Below are positions 7,719-16,518 of a stretch of 26,830 bases of DNA, in pieces (positions within the stretch are counted from its first letter, which is position 1; each line of letters starts with the position of its first letter). The notes under the pieces are model-generated. The model worked only from the letters and a program-made list of their open reading frames with translations, did no database searches and was not told where the DNA came from. Source of the DNA: an uncultured Prevotellaceae bacterium (lineage in GTDB: Bacteria; Bacteroidota; Bacteroidia; Bacteroidales; Muribaculaceae). The stretch is taken from the NCBI GenBank assembly GCA_937916085.1, contig CALGGO010000103.1, forward strand, positions 1-26,830, given 5' to 3'. The translations under genes and the position numbers were made by a program.

Positions 7719-9296
7719 TCAAGCCTGATACTTTCCCGAAATCTCGGAGGCGGCATCCTTGAGCTTCGCCATCACGTCGTCATCGATTTTGCCGCTCTTG
7801 AGCACATCGAGCACATCGGCCTGATGCTTGGCGTGAAGATACTGGATGAGCAGCTGCTCAAACTCTGCCACCTTGTCCATAGGCACGTTCTCAAGTAAGC
7901 CGTTAACGCCACAATATATCACTGCAATCTGCTCTTCAACGGGAACAGGCAGATATTGTGGTTGAACAAGCAAACGCTCGTTCTTGCGGCCGGTGTCGAT
8001 GGTGCGTGCGGTAACCGGGTCGATGTCACCACCAAACTTGGTGAACGACTCCAGTTCACGGAACTGGGCTTGGGCGATCTTAAGTGTGCCAGCCACTTTC
8101 TTCATTGCCTTGATTTGGGCGTTACCACCCACACGCGACACCGAGATACCCACATTCACAGCCGGACGGATACCGTTGTTGAACAACGCCGTCTCGAGGT
8201 AAATCTGTCCGTCGGTAATCGAAATCACGTTAGTGGGAATATAAGCACTCACGTCGCCAGCCTGGGTCTCGATAATGGGAAGCGCCGTCAATGAGCCACC
8301 ACCCTTTACCTTGCCTTTCAGAGCCTCGGGGAGGTCGTTCATCGCCTCGGCGACACGCTGGTTCTCGTTGATTTTAGCGGCACGCTCGAGCAAACGGCTA
8401 TGGAGGTAGAAGATGTCGCCTGGATAAGCCTCACGACCTGAGGGTCGCTTGAGGATAAGCGAAATCTCACGGTAAGCGACAGCCTGCTTCGACAGGTCGT
8501 CATAGACCACGAGGGCGTCGCGGCCGGTATCACGGAAGTACTCGCCAATGGCGGCACCGGCAAACGGCGCATAGTAGCGCATCGATGCCGAGTCGGCAGC
8601 AGTGGCGGCAATCACCACGCTATAGGGCATGGCGCCGTGTTGATTGAGCTGGTTGACCAGTGCAGCGACAGTCGAAGCCTTCTGACCGATAGCCACATAG
8701 ATGCAATACACAGGTTTGCCTGCCTCGTAGCCCGACTTTTGATTGATTATAGTATCCACAGCAATGGCAGTCTTGCCAATCTGGCGGTCGCCAATGATAA
8801 GCTCACGCTGACCACGGCCAATGGGAATCATCGAGTCGATGGCCTTTAGACCGGTTTGAAGAGGTTGGTTCACAGGCTGACGGAAGATAACACCAGGAGC
8901 CTTGCGCTCCAGTGGCAGACGCACGAGTTCGCCCTCAATGGGTCCCTTGCCGTCGATAGGCTCGCCCAAAACGTTGATTACACGTCCTAGCAGCCCCTCG
9001 CCTACGGGAATGGAAGCAATCTCGCCTGTACGGCGCACTTTCATGCCCTCGGCGACGCTATCGACCTTGTCCATGAGGATCACACCCACGTTGCTCTCCT
9101 CAAGGTTCATGGCAACGCCTGTGACGCCATTATCAAACTCTACGAGCTCGTTGGCCTCAACGTTCTCGAGTCCATAGACATGAGCCACGCCGTCGCCCAC
9201 CTCAAGCACTGTACCTACTTCCTCAAACGACACCTTGCTCTCGATGTCGCTGAGTTGCTGTTTCAGTATGTCGGATATTTCACTTGGGTTTATCAT
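7719..9296 (-). CDS. atpA: F1Fo ATP synthase alpha subunit
   Basis: Alpha forms the F1 hexamer with beta and holds the non-catalytic nucleotide sites plus the arginine finger. The 525-residue product is of normal length. The Walker A motif is GDRQIGKT (about residues 169-176). The beta-barrel N-terminal domain includes VGDGVAHVYGLENVEANELV, and the C-terminal arginine finger segment is VGISVSRVGGNAQ. The start ATG (MINPSEISDILKQQL) lies 10 bases after the atpH stop. In Bacteroidota the alpha and beta genes are at opposite ends of the operon, as seen here. Confidence 0.98.
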   Translation of the reverse strand: MINPSEISDILKQQLSDIESKVSFEEVGTVLEVGDGVAHVYGLENVEANELVEFDNGVTGVAMNLEESNVGVILMDKVDSVAEGMKVRRTGEIASIPVGEGLLGRVINVLGEPIDGKGPIEGELVRLPLERKAPGVIFRQPVNQPLQTGLKAIDSMIPIGRGQRELIIGDRQIGKTAIAVDTIINQKSGYEAGKPVYCIYVAIGQKASTVAALVNQLNQHGAMPYSVVIAATAADSASMRYYAPFAGAAIGEYFRDTGRDALVVYDDLSKQAVAYREISLILKRPSGREAYPGDIFYLHSRLLERAAKINENQRVAEAMNDLPEALKGKVKGGGSLTALPIIETQAGDVSAYIPTNVISITDGQIYLETALFNNGIRPAVNVGISVSRVGGNAQIKAMKKVAGTLKIAQAQFRELESFTKFGGDIDPVTARTIDTGRKNERLLVQPQYLPVPVEEQIAVIYCGVNGLLENVPMDKVAEFEQLLIQYLHAKHQADVLDVLKSGKIDDDVMAKLKDAASEISGKYQA

Positions 9297-9306
9297 CTCA
9301 CTCTTA

Positions 9307-9846
9307 TTAACTTAGGAGTTTTAAACGCAATTTTTCTAATTGATTTCTCACCGATGCGTCAAGCACGCGCGAATCGACATCAACCGTAAAGCCGCCTATG
9401 AGGTCGGGATTGACCTTCTTAGTAAGCTCTATGGTCTTGTCGCCGAGCTGCTCTTTCACCACATCGATGATGCCATTAATCTCGTCATCGCCAAGCGGTA
9501 TGGCGGTGACTATTTCAACCTTTGCGATACCATTCTGCTCGCGGTATTGCTTCATGAAAGCGAGAGCGATGGCACGCATAAAGTCGATACGGTTGTTCTT
9601 GATAACCAACTCCATGAACTTTGCCGATGTGCCATCCTGCTTAGCGCCCGATGCCGCGCACAGCAGCTTGAGCTTGTCGGCAACAGGCAAGAAGGGGTTG
9701 TTCACGGCCTTCTTCAAACCTGTCTCGACAGTATAGGCGGCATCGAGCTGCTTCATCTCTTTGTAGATGTGGGCAGTGTCGCCACGCTCCTTCGAGAGCT
9801 TGTAAAGCGCCTTGGCATATCGGTTAGGGATAAGTCCGTCGTTCAT
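9307..9846 (-). CDS. atpH: F1Fo ATP synthase delta subunit
   Basis: Delta (OSCP-like) fixes the peripheral stalk to the top of the F1 head. The 179-residue product is of family length. Its N-terminus NRYAKALYKLSKERG matches the conserved start of delta, and the C-terminal part contains VNPDLIGGFTVDVDSRVLDA, the family signature (usually DxxxLGGfxvxxgdxxxDxS). It is spaced eight bases from atpF and 10 bases from atpA, so it is tightly packed. Confidence 0.96.
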   Translation of the reverse strand: MNDGLIPNRYAKALYKLSKERGDTAHIYKEMKQLDAAYTVETGLKKAVNNPFLPVADKLKLLCAASGAKQDGTSAKFMELVIKNNRIDFMRAIALAFMKQYREQNGIAKVEIVTAIPLGDDEINGIIDVVKEQLGDKTIELTKKVNPDLIGGFTVDVDSRVLDASVRNQLEKLRLKLLS

Positions 9847-9854
9847 TGTTTTGG

Positions 9855-10352
9855 TTAGTTTTGAGATTCAACCTCGTTCAATAGTTTCTTCACCAGGTCT
9901 TGCTGAGCCTTGTCGTCGCTCATGTTGCGGCGTATCACCTGCTCGGCAATCTGCAGGGCATATTCTCCCACATCCTGGCGCAACTGATGCTCACTCTCTT
10001 TGCGTGACTGTTCTATCGACACTTGAGCGGCATCGGTCACCTTCTTCGCCTCGACAGCAGCCTCGGCCTTAGCCTGCTCGATGATTTCGGTTTTCATCTT
10101 GGCTGCGTCGCGCAAAATGTCGGCCTGTTGCTTGCGGGCGTCGGCAACGAGTGCGTCGGCCTCGGCTTTGGCATTGTCGAGTTGCGACTTTGCCTCCTGC
10201 GCATAGGCCACACCCTTATCTATCAAGGAGGCACGTTCGTCCATGCTCTTGATGATGAAAGGCCACGCCCATCTCGCCAGGATGAAGTAGAGGCAGGCAA
10301 ATGCCAGAAACATCCAGAATACCAGGCCAAATTCAGGCTTAAACAGTTCCAT
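9855..10352 (-). CDS. atpF: F1Fo ATP synthase b subunit
   Basis: Subunit b is the membrane-anchored peripheral stalk. The 165-residue product has one N-terminal membrane segment (FGLVFWMFLAFACLYFILA) followed by a long charged, alanine-rich coiled coil (EAKSQLDNAKAEADALVADA and onwards) rich in Glu, Lys and Gln. That organisation is diagnostic. There is only one b-type gene in the block, so the stalk is a b homodimer. It lies 25 bases after atpE. Confidence 0.96.
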   Translation of the reverse strand: MELFKPEFGLVFWMFLAFACLYFILARWAWPFIIKSMDERASLIDKGVAYAQEAKSQLDNAKAEADALVADARKQQADILRDAAKMKTEIIEQAKAEAAVEAKKVTDAAQVSIEQSRKESEHQLRQDVGEYALQIAEQVIRRNMSDDKAQQDLVKKLLNEVESQN

Positions 10353-10377
10353 CTAAAAACCTTGTTTTAAATGATTA

Positions 10378-10623
10378 TTAAACGAAGAGAGCGAGAATGC
10401 AAACGATAAGAGCGATGAGAGCGACACCTTCGATAAGAGCGGCAATCACAATCATGTTGGTACGGATGTCACCAGTTGACTCTGGCTGACGGGCAATCGA
10501 CTCCATTGCCGACCCACCGATGCGGCCAATACCAATACCAGCAGCGATAGCTGCGATACCTGCACCAATGCAAGCGCCCAGAGTTCCCAGGGCTGTTGCT
10601 TCAGCTAAAATTAATCCTAACAT
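10378..10623 (-). CDS. atpE: F1Fo ATP synthase c subunit (proteolipid)
   Basis: Subunit c forms the rotor ring. The 81-residue product is a two-helix hairpin with the polar loop ARQPE (44-48) and the ion-binding glutamate E65 in IAALIEGVALIAL. Helix 1 is glycine- and alanine-rich (GAGIAAIAAGIGIGRIGG). Compared from memory with Ilyobacter c, the Na+ ligands Gln32 and Ser66 are replaced by Ile and Gly, which points to a proton-coupled ring; this is inference. It lies 41 bases after atpB. Confidence 0.97.
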   Translation of the reverse strand: MLGLILAEATALGTLGACIGAGIAAIAAGIGIGRIGGSAMESIARQPESTGDIRTNMIVIAALIEGVALIALIVCILALFV

Positions 10624-10664
10624 AGTCTTTAAATTTTAAGTTGTTATTATTTGATTTGTTTTTA

Positions 10665-11756
10665 TTATTCGGTTGCGGGTTCGTGCTCGCCATGAATGTG
10701 AGCCATCGAAATGAAGATGGTTGACAACAGAGTGAACACAAATGCCTGAATGAAGCTGATTAATGTGTCGAGAAGGAGCATGAACAGTGACAGCAGCACC
10801 GATATCACGGCGGTTCCTGCCCCTACTGCGGCTCCAAACATCTCGGTAAATATCATGATGAGCAATATCAACACGAGCACCACCATGTGACCGCCAAGCA
10901 TATTGGCAAACAGACGGACCATCAGTGCCAAGGGCTTTGTCAAAATGCCGAGAAACTCAATCAGGGGCATCATAGGCACGGGACACTTGAGGGCTATAGG
11001 CACATCGGGCCAGAAGATATCTTTCCAGTAGTGCTTGGTGCCTGTAATGTTGGTGATGAAGAATGTGGCAAGTGCCAGAACCATTGTCACGGCAAGGTTG
11101 CCGGTGAGGTTGGCGCCACCAGGGAATATCACTATCAATCCCAGCAGGTTCATCGTGAGGATGAAAAAGAACGCTGTGAGCAGGTAGGGGCCATACTTGG
11201 GCGCTTCCTTGCCCATGATGGGCTTGATGGTGTCGGTATATACAAAGTCGATTACCAGCTCAAGCATTCCCTTGATGCCTCTAGGACCTTTCATGCCCTG
11301 CTTCTTATACCAGTTGCGCAGGCTCATAGCCATCATTATCACCAGAGCCGCGGCAATGAGGATGCCAAGCACGTTCTTGGTGATGGAGAAGTCCCACGGG
11401 CGGTATTCGCCACCATCAACCACCTGCACGAGTTTGCCCTTGTAGCCACCCTCGGCATCGGTCGATATTTTGAATACAGCATCGCCGTCCTGGTAGGTCT
11501 CGCCACCTGTAACGCGGCTCGACATGAAGCAGTGAGGAGAGCCTCCCTTGTCAAAGACAATGATGGGCAGCGGAATTCTCTTGCTGTGCGAGAACGGCAC
11601 TTCCCAGCCATAGGCATCGCCCAAGTGCTCAAAGATGGTCTCCTTGGGGTTCACCTTGCCGTCGCCATGCCCTTTGTGGCTTGCCGACTGGGCATACCCC
11701 CACGCCATGAGCGCGAGTATCACCAGCGTTACTATTATTGTTATTGCTTTCTTCAT
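10665..11756 (-). CDS. atpB: F1Fo ATP synthase a subunit
   Basis: Subunit a is the stator half-channel that passes protons to the c-ring. The 363-residue product is longer than the E. coli protein (about 270). It begins with a signal-like hydrophobic segment and has a periplasmic insert of roughly 100 residues before the first membrane helices, a form usual in Bacteroidota. The essential arginine is seen in PLALMVRLFANMLGGHMVV, and the last helices contain FIQAFVFTLLSTIFI. It starts 26 bases after the atpC stop, leaving no room for an atpI-like gene. Confidence 0.97.
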   Translation of the reverse strand: MKKAITIIVTLVILALMAWGYAQSASHKGHGDGKVNPKETIFEHLGDAYGWEVPFSHSKRIPLPIIVFDKGGSPHCFMSSRVTGGETYQDGDAVFKISTDAEGGYKGKLVQVVDGGEYRPWDFSITKNVLGILIAAALVIMMAMSLRNWYKKQGMKGPRGIKGMLELVIDFVYTDTIKPIMGKEAPKYGPYLLTAFFFILTMNLLGLIVIFPGGANLTGNLAVTMVLALATFFITNITGTKHYWKDIFWPDVPIALKCPVPMMPLIEFLGILTKPLALMVRLFANMLGGHMVVLVLILLIMIFTEMFGAAVGAGTAVISVLLSLFMLLLDTLISFIQAFVFTLLSTIFISMAHIHGEHEPATE

Positions 11757-11782
11757 AAAAGAGAATTACAATAATCTATGTT

Positions 11783-12016
11783 TTAATAAAGACAAACACT
11801 CACCACATTGTCCTTCACATCGACAATGCCACCCTTTATCTCTTGATTAGTAGTTGTCTCACCAGCCACATAACTCATTGTGCCTGGAATAAGCGACGAA
11901 ATAAGAGCCGCATGGTTGTTAAGAATCTGGAACGAGCCCAAAGCGCCAGGCAAGGTGATTTGGTCTATCTCGCCCTCAAATTCAATCTTTTCAGCCGATA
12001 TGATTTTCAGTGTCAT
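11783..12016 (-). CDS. atpC: F1Fo ATP synthase epsilon subunit, short form
   Basis: Epsilon is part of the central stalk. The product is only 77 residues, covering the N-terminal beta-sandwich (MTLKIISAEKIEFEGEID to IVDVKDNVVSVCLY) with the LPGALGSFQILNNHAALIS signature. The C-terminal two-helix domain, which in E. coli (139 residues) acts as an inhibitor of ATP hydrolysis, is missing. Short epsilon is, as far as I know, normal in Bacteroidota. The open frame extends upstream to 12055, but that part runs through a palindrome. ATG 12016 fits the family start. Confidence 0.93.
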   Translation of the reverse strand: MTLKIISAEKIEFEGEIDQITLPGALGSFQILNNHAALISSLIPGTMSYVAGETTTNQEIKGGIVDVKDNVVSVCLY

Positions 12017-12030
12017 AGTTTTCTTGTTTA

Positions 12031-12057
12031 GTATGTTGCGATGGCATCGCAACATAC
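12031..12057 (-). repeat. Perfect palindrome between atpD and atpC
   Basis: Arms of 13 bases (GTATGTTGCGATG and its reverse complement) flank a single central base at 12044. In RNA it would form a strong hairpin ending 14 bases before the atpC start. There is no T-tract directly after it on the minus strand, so it does not look like a terminator. A sister palindrome with the same outer sequence lies at 21653-21673. Confidence 0.8.
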
Positions 12058-12073
12058 GGAACTTTTTATTTTT

Positions 12074-13576
12074 TTATCCCACTTGAGCAAGCAGCTTCTT
12101 GCCCTTGGCGATGGCGTCGTCGATGGTGCCCACGTTGAGGAACGCCTGCTCGGGCAGGTCGTCAACCTCGCCGTCGAGAATCATCTTGAAGCCACGGATG
12201 GTCTCGTTCAACGGAACCATCACGCCCGGAACGCCAGTGAACTGCTCGGCAACGAAGAATGGCTGCGAGAGGAAGCGCTGGGCGCGACGCGCGCGCGATA
12301 CCACGAGCTTGTCTTCGTCGCTTAGCTCATCAACACCGAGGATGGCAATGATGTCCTGAAGCTCATTATACTTCTGCAACAAGTGGATAACACGCTGAGC
12401 CACGTTGTAGTGTTCCTCGCCTATGATGTTAGGATCCATGATGCGTGAGGTCGATGCCAACGGGTCAACGGCGGGATAGATACCCAGCTCAGTAATCTTG
12501 CGGCTCAACACGGTGGTAGCGTCAAGGAAGTTGAAAGTAGTGGCGGGAGCAGGGTCGGTCAAGTCGTCGGCAGGCACATACACAGCCTGTACCGAGGTGA
12601 TACTGCCGCTCTTGGTAGAGGTGATGCGCTCCTGCAGTTTACCCATCTCACTGGCAAGTGTAGGCTGATAACCTACGGCGCTTGGCATACGGCCCAAAAG
12701 TGCCGACACCTCACTACCCGCCTGAGTGAAACGGAAGATGTTATCCATAAACAGCAGGATGTCGCGGCCACCGCCGTCCTGGTCACGGAACTGCTCGGCA
12801 ACGGTAAGTCCCGAGAGTGCCACGCGCATACGCGCGCCAGGAGGCTCGTTCATCTGACCGAACACCAGTGTCGCCTGACTCTGTGCCACAGCGTCCATAT
12901 CCACGCTGTCGAGGTTCCACTCGCCATTTGCCATCTCCTCCTTAAACTTGTCGCCATATTTGATAACGCCACTCTCGATCATCTCGCGCAGCAGGTCGTT
13001 ACCCTCGCGGGTGCGCTCACCCACTCCGGTAAACACCGAGAAGCCACTGTGACCGTGAGCGATGTTGTGGATAAGCTCCATGATGAGCACCGTCTTGCCT
13101 ACACCGGCACCACCAAAGAGACCAATCTTTCCACCCTTAGAGAATGGCTCGATGAGGTCAATTACCTTGATACCAGTATATAGAATCTCTTGAGAGATTG
13201 ACAGTTCGCTGAAGTCGGGCGTGGGTTGGTGGATGGGACGACGGTCTCCGCCTTTAAGGTCGGCGAGGTGGTCGATAGGCTCACCTATCACGTTGAGAAG
13301 ACGGCCTTTCACCTGCTCGCCGGTGGGCACTGAGATGGGCTGTCCCAAATTATTAACCTTTGTGCCGCGCTGCAAGCCGTCGGTGCTGTCCATTGCCACG
13401 CAGCGCACGGTGTTCTCGCCAATGTGCTGCTCCACCTCAAGCATCAGCTCTGTGCCATCGTGACGGGCAACCGACAGAGCGGTATATATTTCGGGCACAT
13501 GGTTTCCCTCGCCCTCAAAGGTCACATCGACAACAGGACCAATCACCTGTGTTATTTTTCCAAAATTTTCGTTCAT
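12074..13576 (-). CDS. atpD: F1Fo ATP synthase beta subunit
   Basis: Beta carries the catalytic nucleotide sites of F1. The product is 500 residues. The Walker A motif is GGAGVGKT (155-162), and GVGERTREGNDL carries the catalytic glutamate. The Walker B region is RDILLFMDNIFRF, followed by ALLGRMPSAVGYQPTLA. The start is set at ATG 13576 (MNENFGKITQVIGP); a GTG two codons upstream is less likely. It is the first gene of the atp block and lies 133 bases after nuoH, the longest gap in the cluster after or alongside the atpG-nuoI gap. No clear internal promoter is seen there. Confidence 0.98.
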   Translation of the reverse strand: MNENFGKITQVIGPVVDVTFEGEGNHVPEIYTALSVARHDGTELMLEVEQHIGENTVRCVAMDSTDGLQRGTKVNNLGQPISVPTGEQVKGRLLNVIGEPIDHLADLKGGDRRPIHQPTPDFSELSISQEILYTGIKVIDLIEPFSKGGKIGLFGGAGVGKTVLIMELIHNIAHGHSGFSVFTGVGERTREGNDLLREMIESGVIKYGDKFKEEMANGEWNLDSVDMDAVAQSQATLVFGQMNEPPGARMRVALSGLTVAEQFRDQDGGGRDILLFMDNIFRFTQAGSEVSALLGRMPSAVGYQPTLASEMGKLQERITSTKSGSITSVQAVYVPADDLTDPAPATTFNFLDATTVLSRKITELGIYPAVDPLASTSRIMDPNIIGEEHYNVAQRVIHLLQKYNELQDIIAILGVDELSDEDKLVVSRARRAQRFLSQPFFVAEQFTGVPGVMVPLNETIRGFKMILDGEVDDLPEQAFLNVGTIDDAIAKGKKLLAQVG

Positions 13577-13709
13577 AACCACGAGAATTTATTTTGTTCT
13601 GTTTTTAAAAAATCAAATCACAAGTATATAAAGTATTTAATTCAAAGATTAATGCTTAAAATCTCAAGGAATCTCTAATCTCAAAACACTAAACTCTAAA
13701 CTAAAATAA

Positions 13710-14792
13710 TTATCCTGCGAAATGCCAGCCTAAGCTTACAAGAACCGCCATCACCACCAGGTTCACCAGTCCAATGGGCATGAGGTAGCGCCACTCGAGT
13801 GCCAGCATCTGGTCGATGCGCACACGGGGGAACGACCACTTGAACCAGATGATAATGAACGACACGAATATCGCTTTGCCCAGGAACCAGATGATTGACG
13901 GGATATAATCCATCACGGTGTTGAAGCCTTCCCATCCAGGTATGTGAAGTGGCATCCAGCCGCCCAAGAAGAGCAGCGACGCGATTCCCGACACAATGAA
14001 GAGGTTCAAGTACTCGGCAAGGTAGAAGAAGCCGAAGTGAATACCTGAATACTCGGTGTGATAACCGGCAGTGAGCTCATGCTCAGCCTCGGGAAGGTCG
14101 AAAGGACCACGGTTGGTCTCGGCGGTGGCGGCAATCACATAGATGATAAACGCGATGATGGCAGGGATGTGACCTGTGAAGATGAACCAGCCGTTCTGCT
14201 GTGCCTCAACAAGCCCTGTCACGCTCATGGTGCCCGACAGGCACACAATGGTGAGCATGGCGATGCCTATCGAGAGCTCGTAGCTAATCATCTGCGCGCC
14301 ACTTCGCATAGCACCGATAAGGGTATATTTGCTGTTACTCGACCATCCGGCGATCAAGATGCCAATAACTCCCAGCGACGACACCGCTGTCATGAAAAAG
14401 ATGCCCACGTTGAAATCAATAATTTGCATCCCCTTGCCCCAGGGCAGACAGGCAAATACCACCACCGATGCCACCAGCACGAAGTAAGGTGCCAGCTTGT
14501 GAAGGAAATTATCGGTCTTCCATAAGTCCACCACCTCCTTGATTAGCATCTTTATCACGTCGGCAAAAATCTGCAGCGAGCCCCACGGTCCCACACGCAG
14601 CGGACCGCGACGGCACTGGAACCAGGCACATACCCAACGCTCATACATAATGTAGAACATTGCCAACACGGTGTAAGCCAGCAATAGCAACGCTGCTATT
14701 ATCACACATTCAATGGTGGTTGCCAGCCATTGCGGCATTACTCCTGTCAATAGGTCATTAAACCAAGTTGTGACTACACTAAAGTCAAACAT
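13710..14792 (-). CDS. nuoH: NADH-quinone oxidoreductase (complex I) subunit H
   Basis: NuoH is the membrane subunit that forms the entry of the quinone site and couples it to proton pumping. The 360-residue product has about eight membrane segments. Family marks are ERWVCAWFQCRRGPLRVGPW near the N-terminus (an ER..A..Q.R.GP.RVG signature), GIAMLTIVCLSGTMSV, and NRGPFDLPEAEHELTAGYHT with the conserved acidic loop, followed by EYSGIHFGFFYLAEY. It lies 57 bases after nuoCD. The next gene would normally be nuoI, but here it is atpD. Confidence 0.97.
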   Translation of the reverse strand: MFDFSVVTTWFNDLLTGVMPQWLATTIECVIIAALLLLAYTVLAMFYIMYERWVCAWFQCRRGPLRVGPWGSLQIFADVIKMLIKEVVDLWKTDNFLHKLAPYFVLVASVVVFACLPWGKGMQIIDFNVGIFFMTAVSSLGVIGILIAGWSSNSKYTLIGAMRSGAQMISYELSIGIAMLTIVCLSGTMSVTGLVEAQQNGWFIFTGHIPAIIAFIIYVIAATAETNRGPFDLPEAEHELTAGYHTEYSGIHFGFFYLAEYLNLFIVSGIASLLFLGGWMPLHIPGWEGFNTVMDYIPSIIWFLGKAIFVSFIIIWFKWSFPRVRIDQMLALEWRYLMPIGLVNLVVMAVLVSLGWHFAG

Positions 14793-14849
14793 AACTATTA
14801 TAATAATGTGTATTGATAATCTGTTTTAATCTCTCTTGTTGCTCACGCT

Positions 14850-16499
14850 TTATCGGTCAATATCAGGAATCACATAGTCGATTGATGCCGTGATAGTGAT
14901 AAGGTCGGCAATCAGGTTGTCCTTGCAGGTGAGGTCAACGACACCCACCAGGTTGAAGCATGGACTCTGGAAGTGGAGGCGATAAGGTTTCTGGAACGGC
15001 TTGGGGTCGCCATCGCTCTCGAGATATACTCCAAAAGCGCCGCGGCTGCCCTCTACCTGCTGATACCAGTGACCGGCAGGCAGCTTTATGAGTTTGGGCA
15101 CCTTGGCGATGTATTCTCCCTCAATGCCTTCTTTCTCAAGCATATCGCAGCACTGGCGCAAAATCTTGATGCATTCTTCCATCTCCTTCATACGCACCAT
15201 GTAGCGGTCCATGGAGTCGCCATTCTCAAGGATCACCTCGTCAAACTCCACCTCGTTGTAGAGCGAATAGGGATGACACTTGCGCACATCGCAATGGCAG
15301 CCGCTGGCACGTCCCGAAGGACCGGTAACGGCATAGTTGATGGCATCTTCCTTGCTCAAAATTCCCACACCCTTCATGCGGTTCACAGCAATCACGTTGC
15401 CGCTGAAGAGCTTGTGGTACTCTTTCAACTTCTCGGTCACCACATCACAGCAGTGACGCACGTCGTTGATAAACTCGGGATGCACATCGGCGACCACGCC
15501 GCCAATGGTCATATAGCTCATCGACATGCGGGCTCCGCAGGTCTTGTCGAAGATGTCATAGATAAGTTCGCGTTCCCTGAAGCCATAGAAGAACGCTGTG
15601 GTGGCACCCTGGTCCATTGTCAAACAGCCGTAGCTCAACAGGTGGCTCGAGAGACGCATAAGCTCATCCATCATCATGCGTATGAGTTCGGCGCGGCGAG
15701 GCACCTCAAGTCCCATCGCCTTCTCGATGCACAGGCACAGGCAGTGGCGGTTGATGTGAGCCGACATATAGTCTAGACGCTCGGTGTAGAGCAGGGTCTG
15801 CGGATAAGTGAGGCTCTCGCACATCTTCTCGATGCCACGATGGATGTAGCCGCTCACCACATCAACCTTCTTCACCAGCTCGCCCTCGATAGAGGTGCGG
15901 TAGCGCATCACGCCGTGAGTGGAAGGATGCTGCGGCCCGACGTTGATGACATACTCGTCGTCGTCAAACACCTTGCCGTCGATGCGGGTCACATTGCCGT
16001 CCTCGTCTTCCACGAGGCGATAGGTATTGTCTTCGTTCTGCTCATCGTCGAGTGGTACGGGGTTCTTCTCGGGACTGTCGTCATAGTCTTTGCGCAAGGG
16101 GTAACCCACCCAGTCGTTGCGCAGGAAGAAGCGACGCATATCGGGATGATTGATAAACTCTATGCCATAGAAGTCAAAGACCTCACGCTCCTGGTAGTTG
16201 GCTACCGCCCACAGGTCGCTCACGCTATGCAGGCGTGGCTGCTCGCGGTTGGTGGTAGCCACCTTCACGTGAATCATCTCTTGTGTGTCGGTATTGGTCA
16301 AGTAATACATCACGCCAAGCTCCTCGTTCCAGTCCACACCCACGAGGGCGGTGAGATAGTCGAAGTGCATCTCATTCTTGAGAGCAGTGGCCAGGTCATG
16401 CCATTTCTCGTCGGGGACAGTAACCAGCAGGAACTCGCCGCTGTCGTCACACTGAGCCTCGGGACACAAGTTGCCGATTTTTTCTTGGAAATCTGCCAT
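14850..16499 (-). CDS. nuoCD: NADH-quinone oxidoreductase (complex I) fused subunit CD
   Basis: This is a fusion of the 30 kDa (NuoC) and 49 kDa (NuoD) hydrophilic subunits. The NuoC part covers about residues 1-150 (LVGVDWNEELGVMYYL, then the NYQEREVFDFYGIEF signature and RRFFLRNDWVGYPLRKDY). An acidic linker (DDEQNEDNTYRLVEDEDG) follows. NuoD runs from about residue 190, with NVGPQHPSTHGVMR, YIHRGIEKMCE and the C-terminal DYVIPDIDR that ends D-x-x-x-x-D-I-D-R in the family manner. NuoD forms the quinone pocket with NuoB and NuoH. CD fusion is known in Bacteroidota and in enterobacteria. It starts 19 bases after nuoB. Confidence 0.97.
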   Translation of the reverse strand: MADFQEKIGNLCPEAQCDDSGEFLLVTVPDEKWHDLATALKNEMHFDYLTALVGVDWNEELGVMYYLTNTDTQEMIHVKVATTNREQPRLHSVSDLWAVANYQEREVFDFYGIEFINHPDMRRFFLRNDWVGYPLRKDYDDSPEKNPVPLDDEQNEDNTYRLVEDEDGNVTRIDGKVFDDDEYVINVGPQHPSTHGVMRYRTSIEGELVKKVDVVSGYIHRGIEKMCESLTYPQTLLYTERLDYMSAHINRHCLCLCIEKAMGLEVPRRAELIRMMMDELMRLSSHLLSYGCLTMDQGATTAFFYGFRERELIYDIFDKTCGARMSMSYMTIGGVVADVHPEFINDVRHCCDVVTEKLKEYHKLFSGNVIAVNRMKGVGILSKEDAINYAVTGPSGRASGCHCDVRKCHPYSLYNEVEFDEVILENGDSMDRYMVRMKEMEECIKILRQCCDMLEKEGIEGEYIAKVPKLIKLPAGHWYQQVEGSRGAFGVYLESDGDPKPFQKPYRLHFQSPCFNLVGVVDLTCKDNLIADLITITASIDYVIPDIDR

Positions 16500-16518
16500 A
16501 TATATAAATGTGTATTTC

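Noticed and set aside
10887..11774. A 295-codon plus-strand open frame opposite atpB
   Set aside because: It is antisense to a fully recognisable atpB, its translation is rich in His, Gln and Arg without any family motif, and no promoter precedes it. The same holds for other long antisense frames at 6992-7687, 14973-15776 and 15840-16598.
12031..12057. Intrinsic terminator between atpD and atpC
   Set aside because: The hairpin has no T-tract after it on the minus strand, and atpC is an integral part of the operon.
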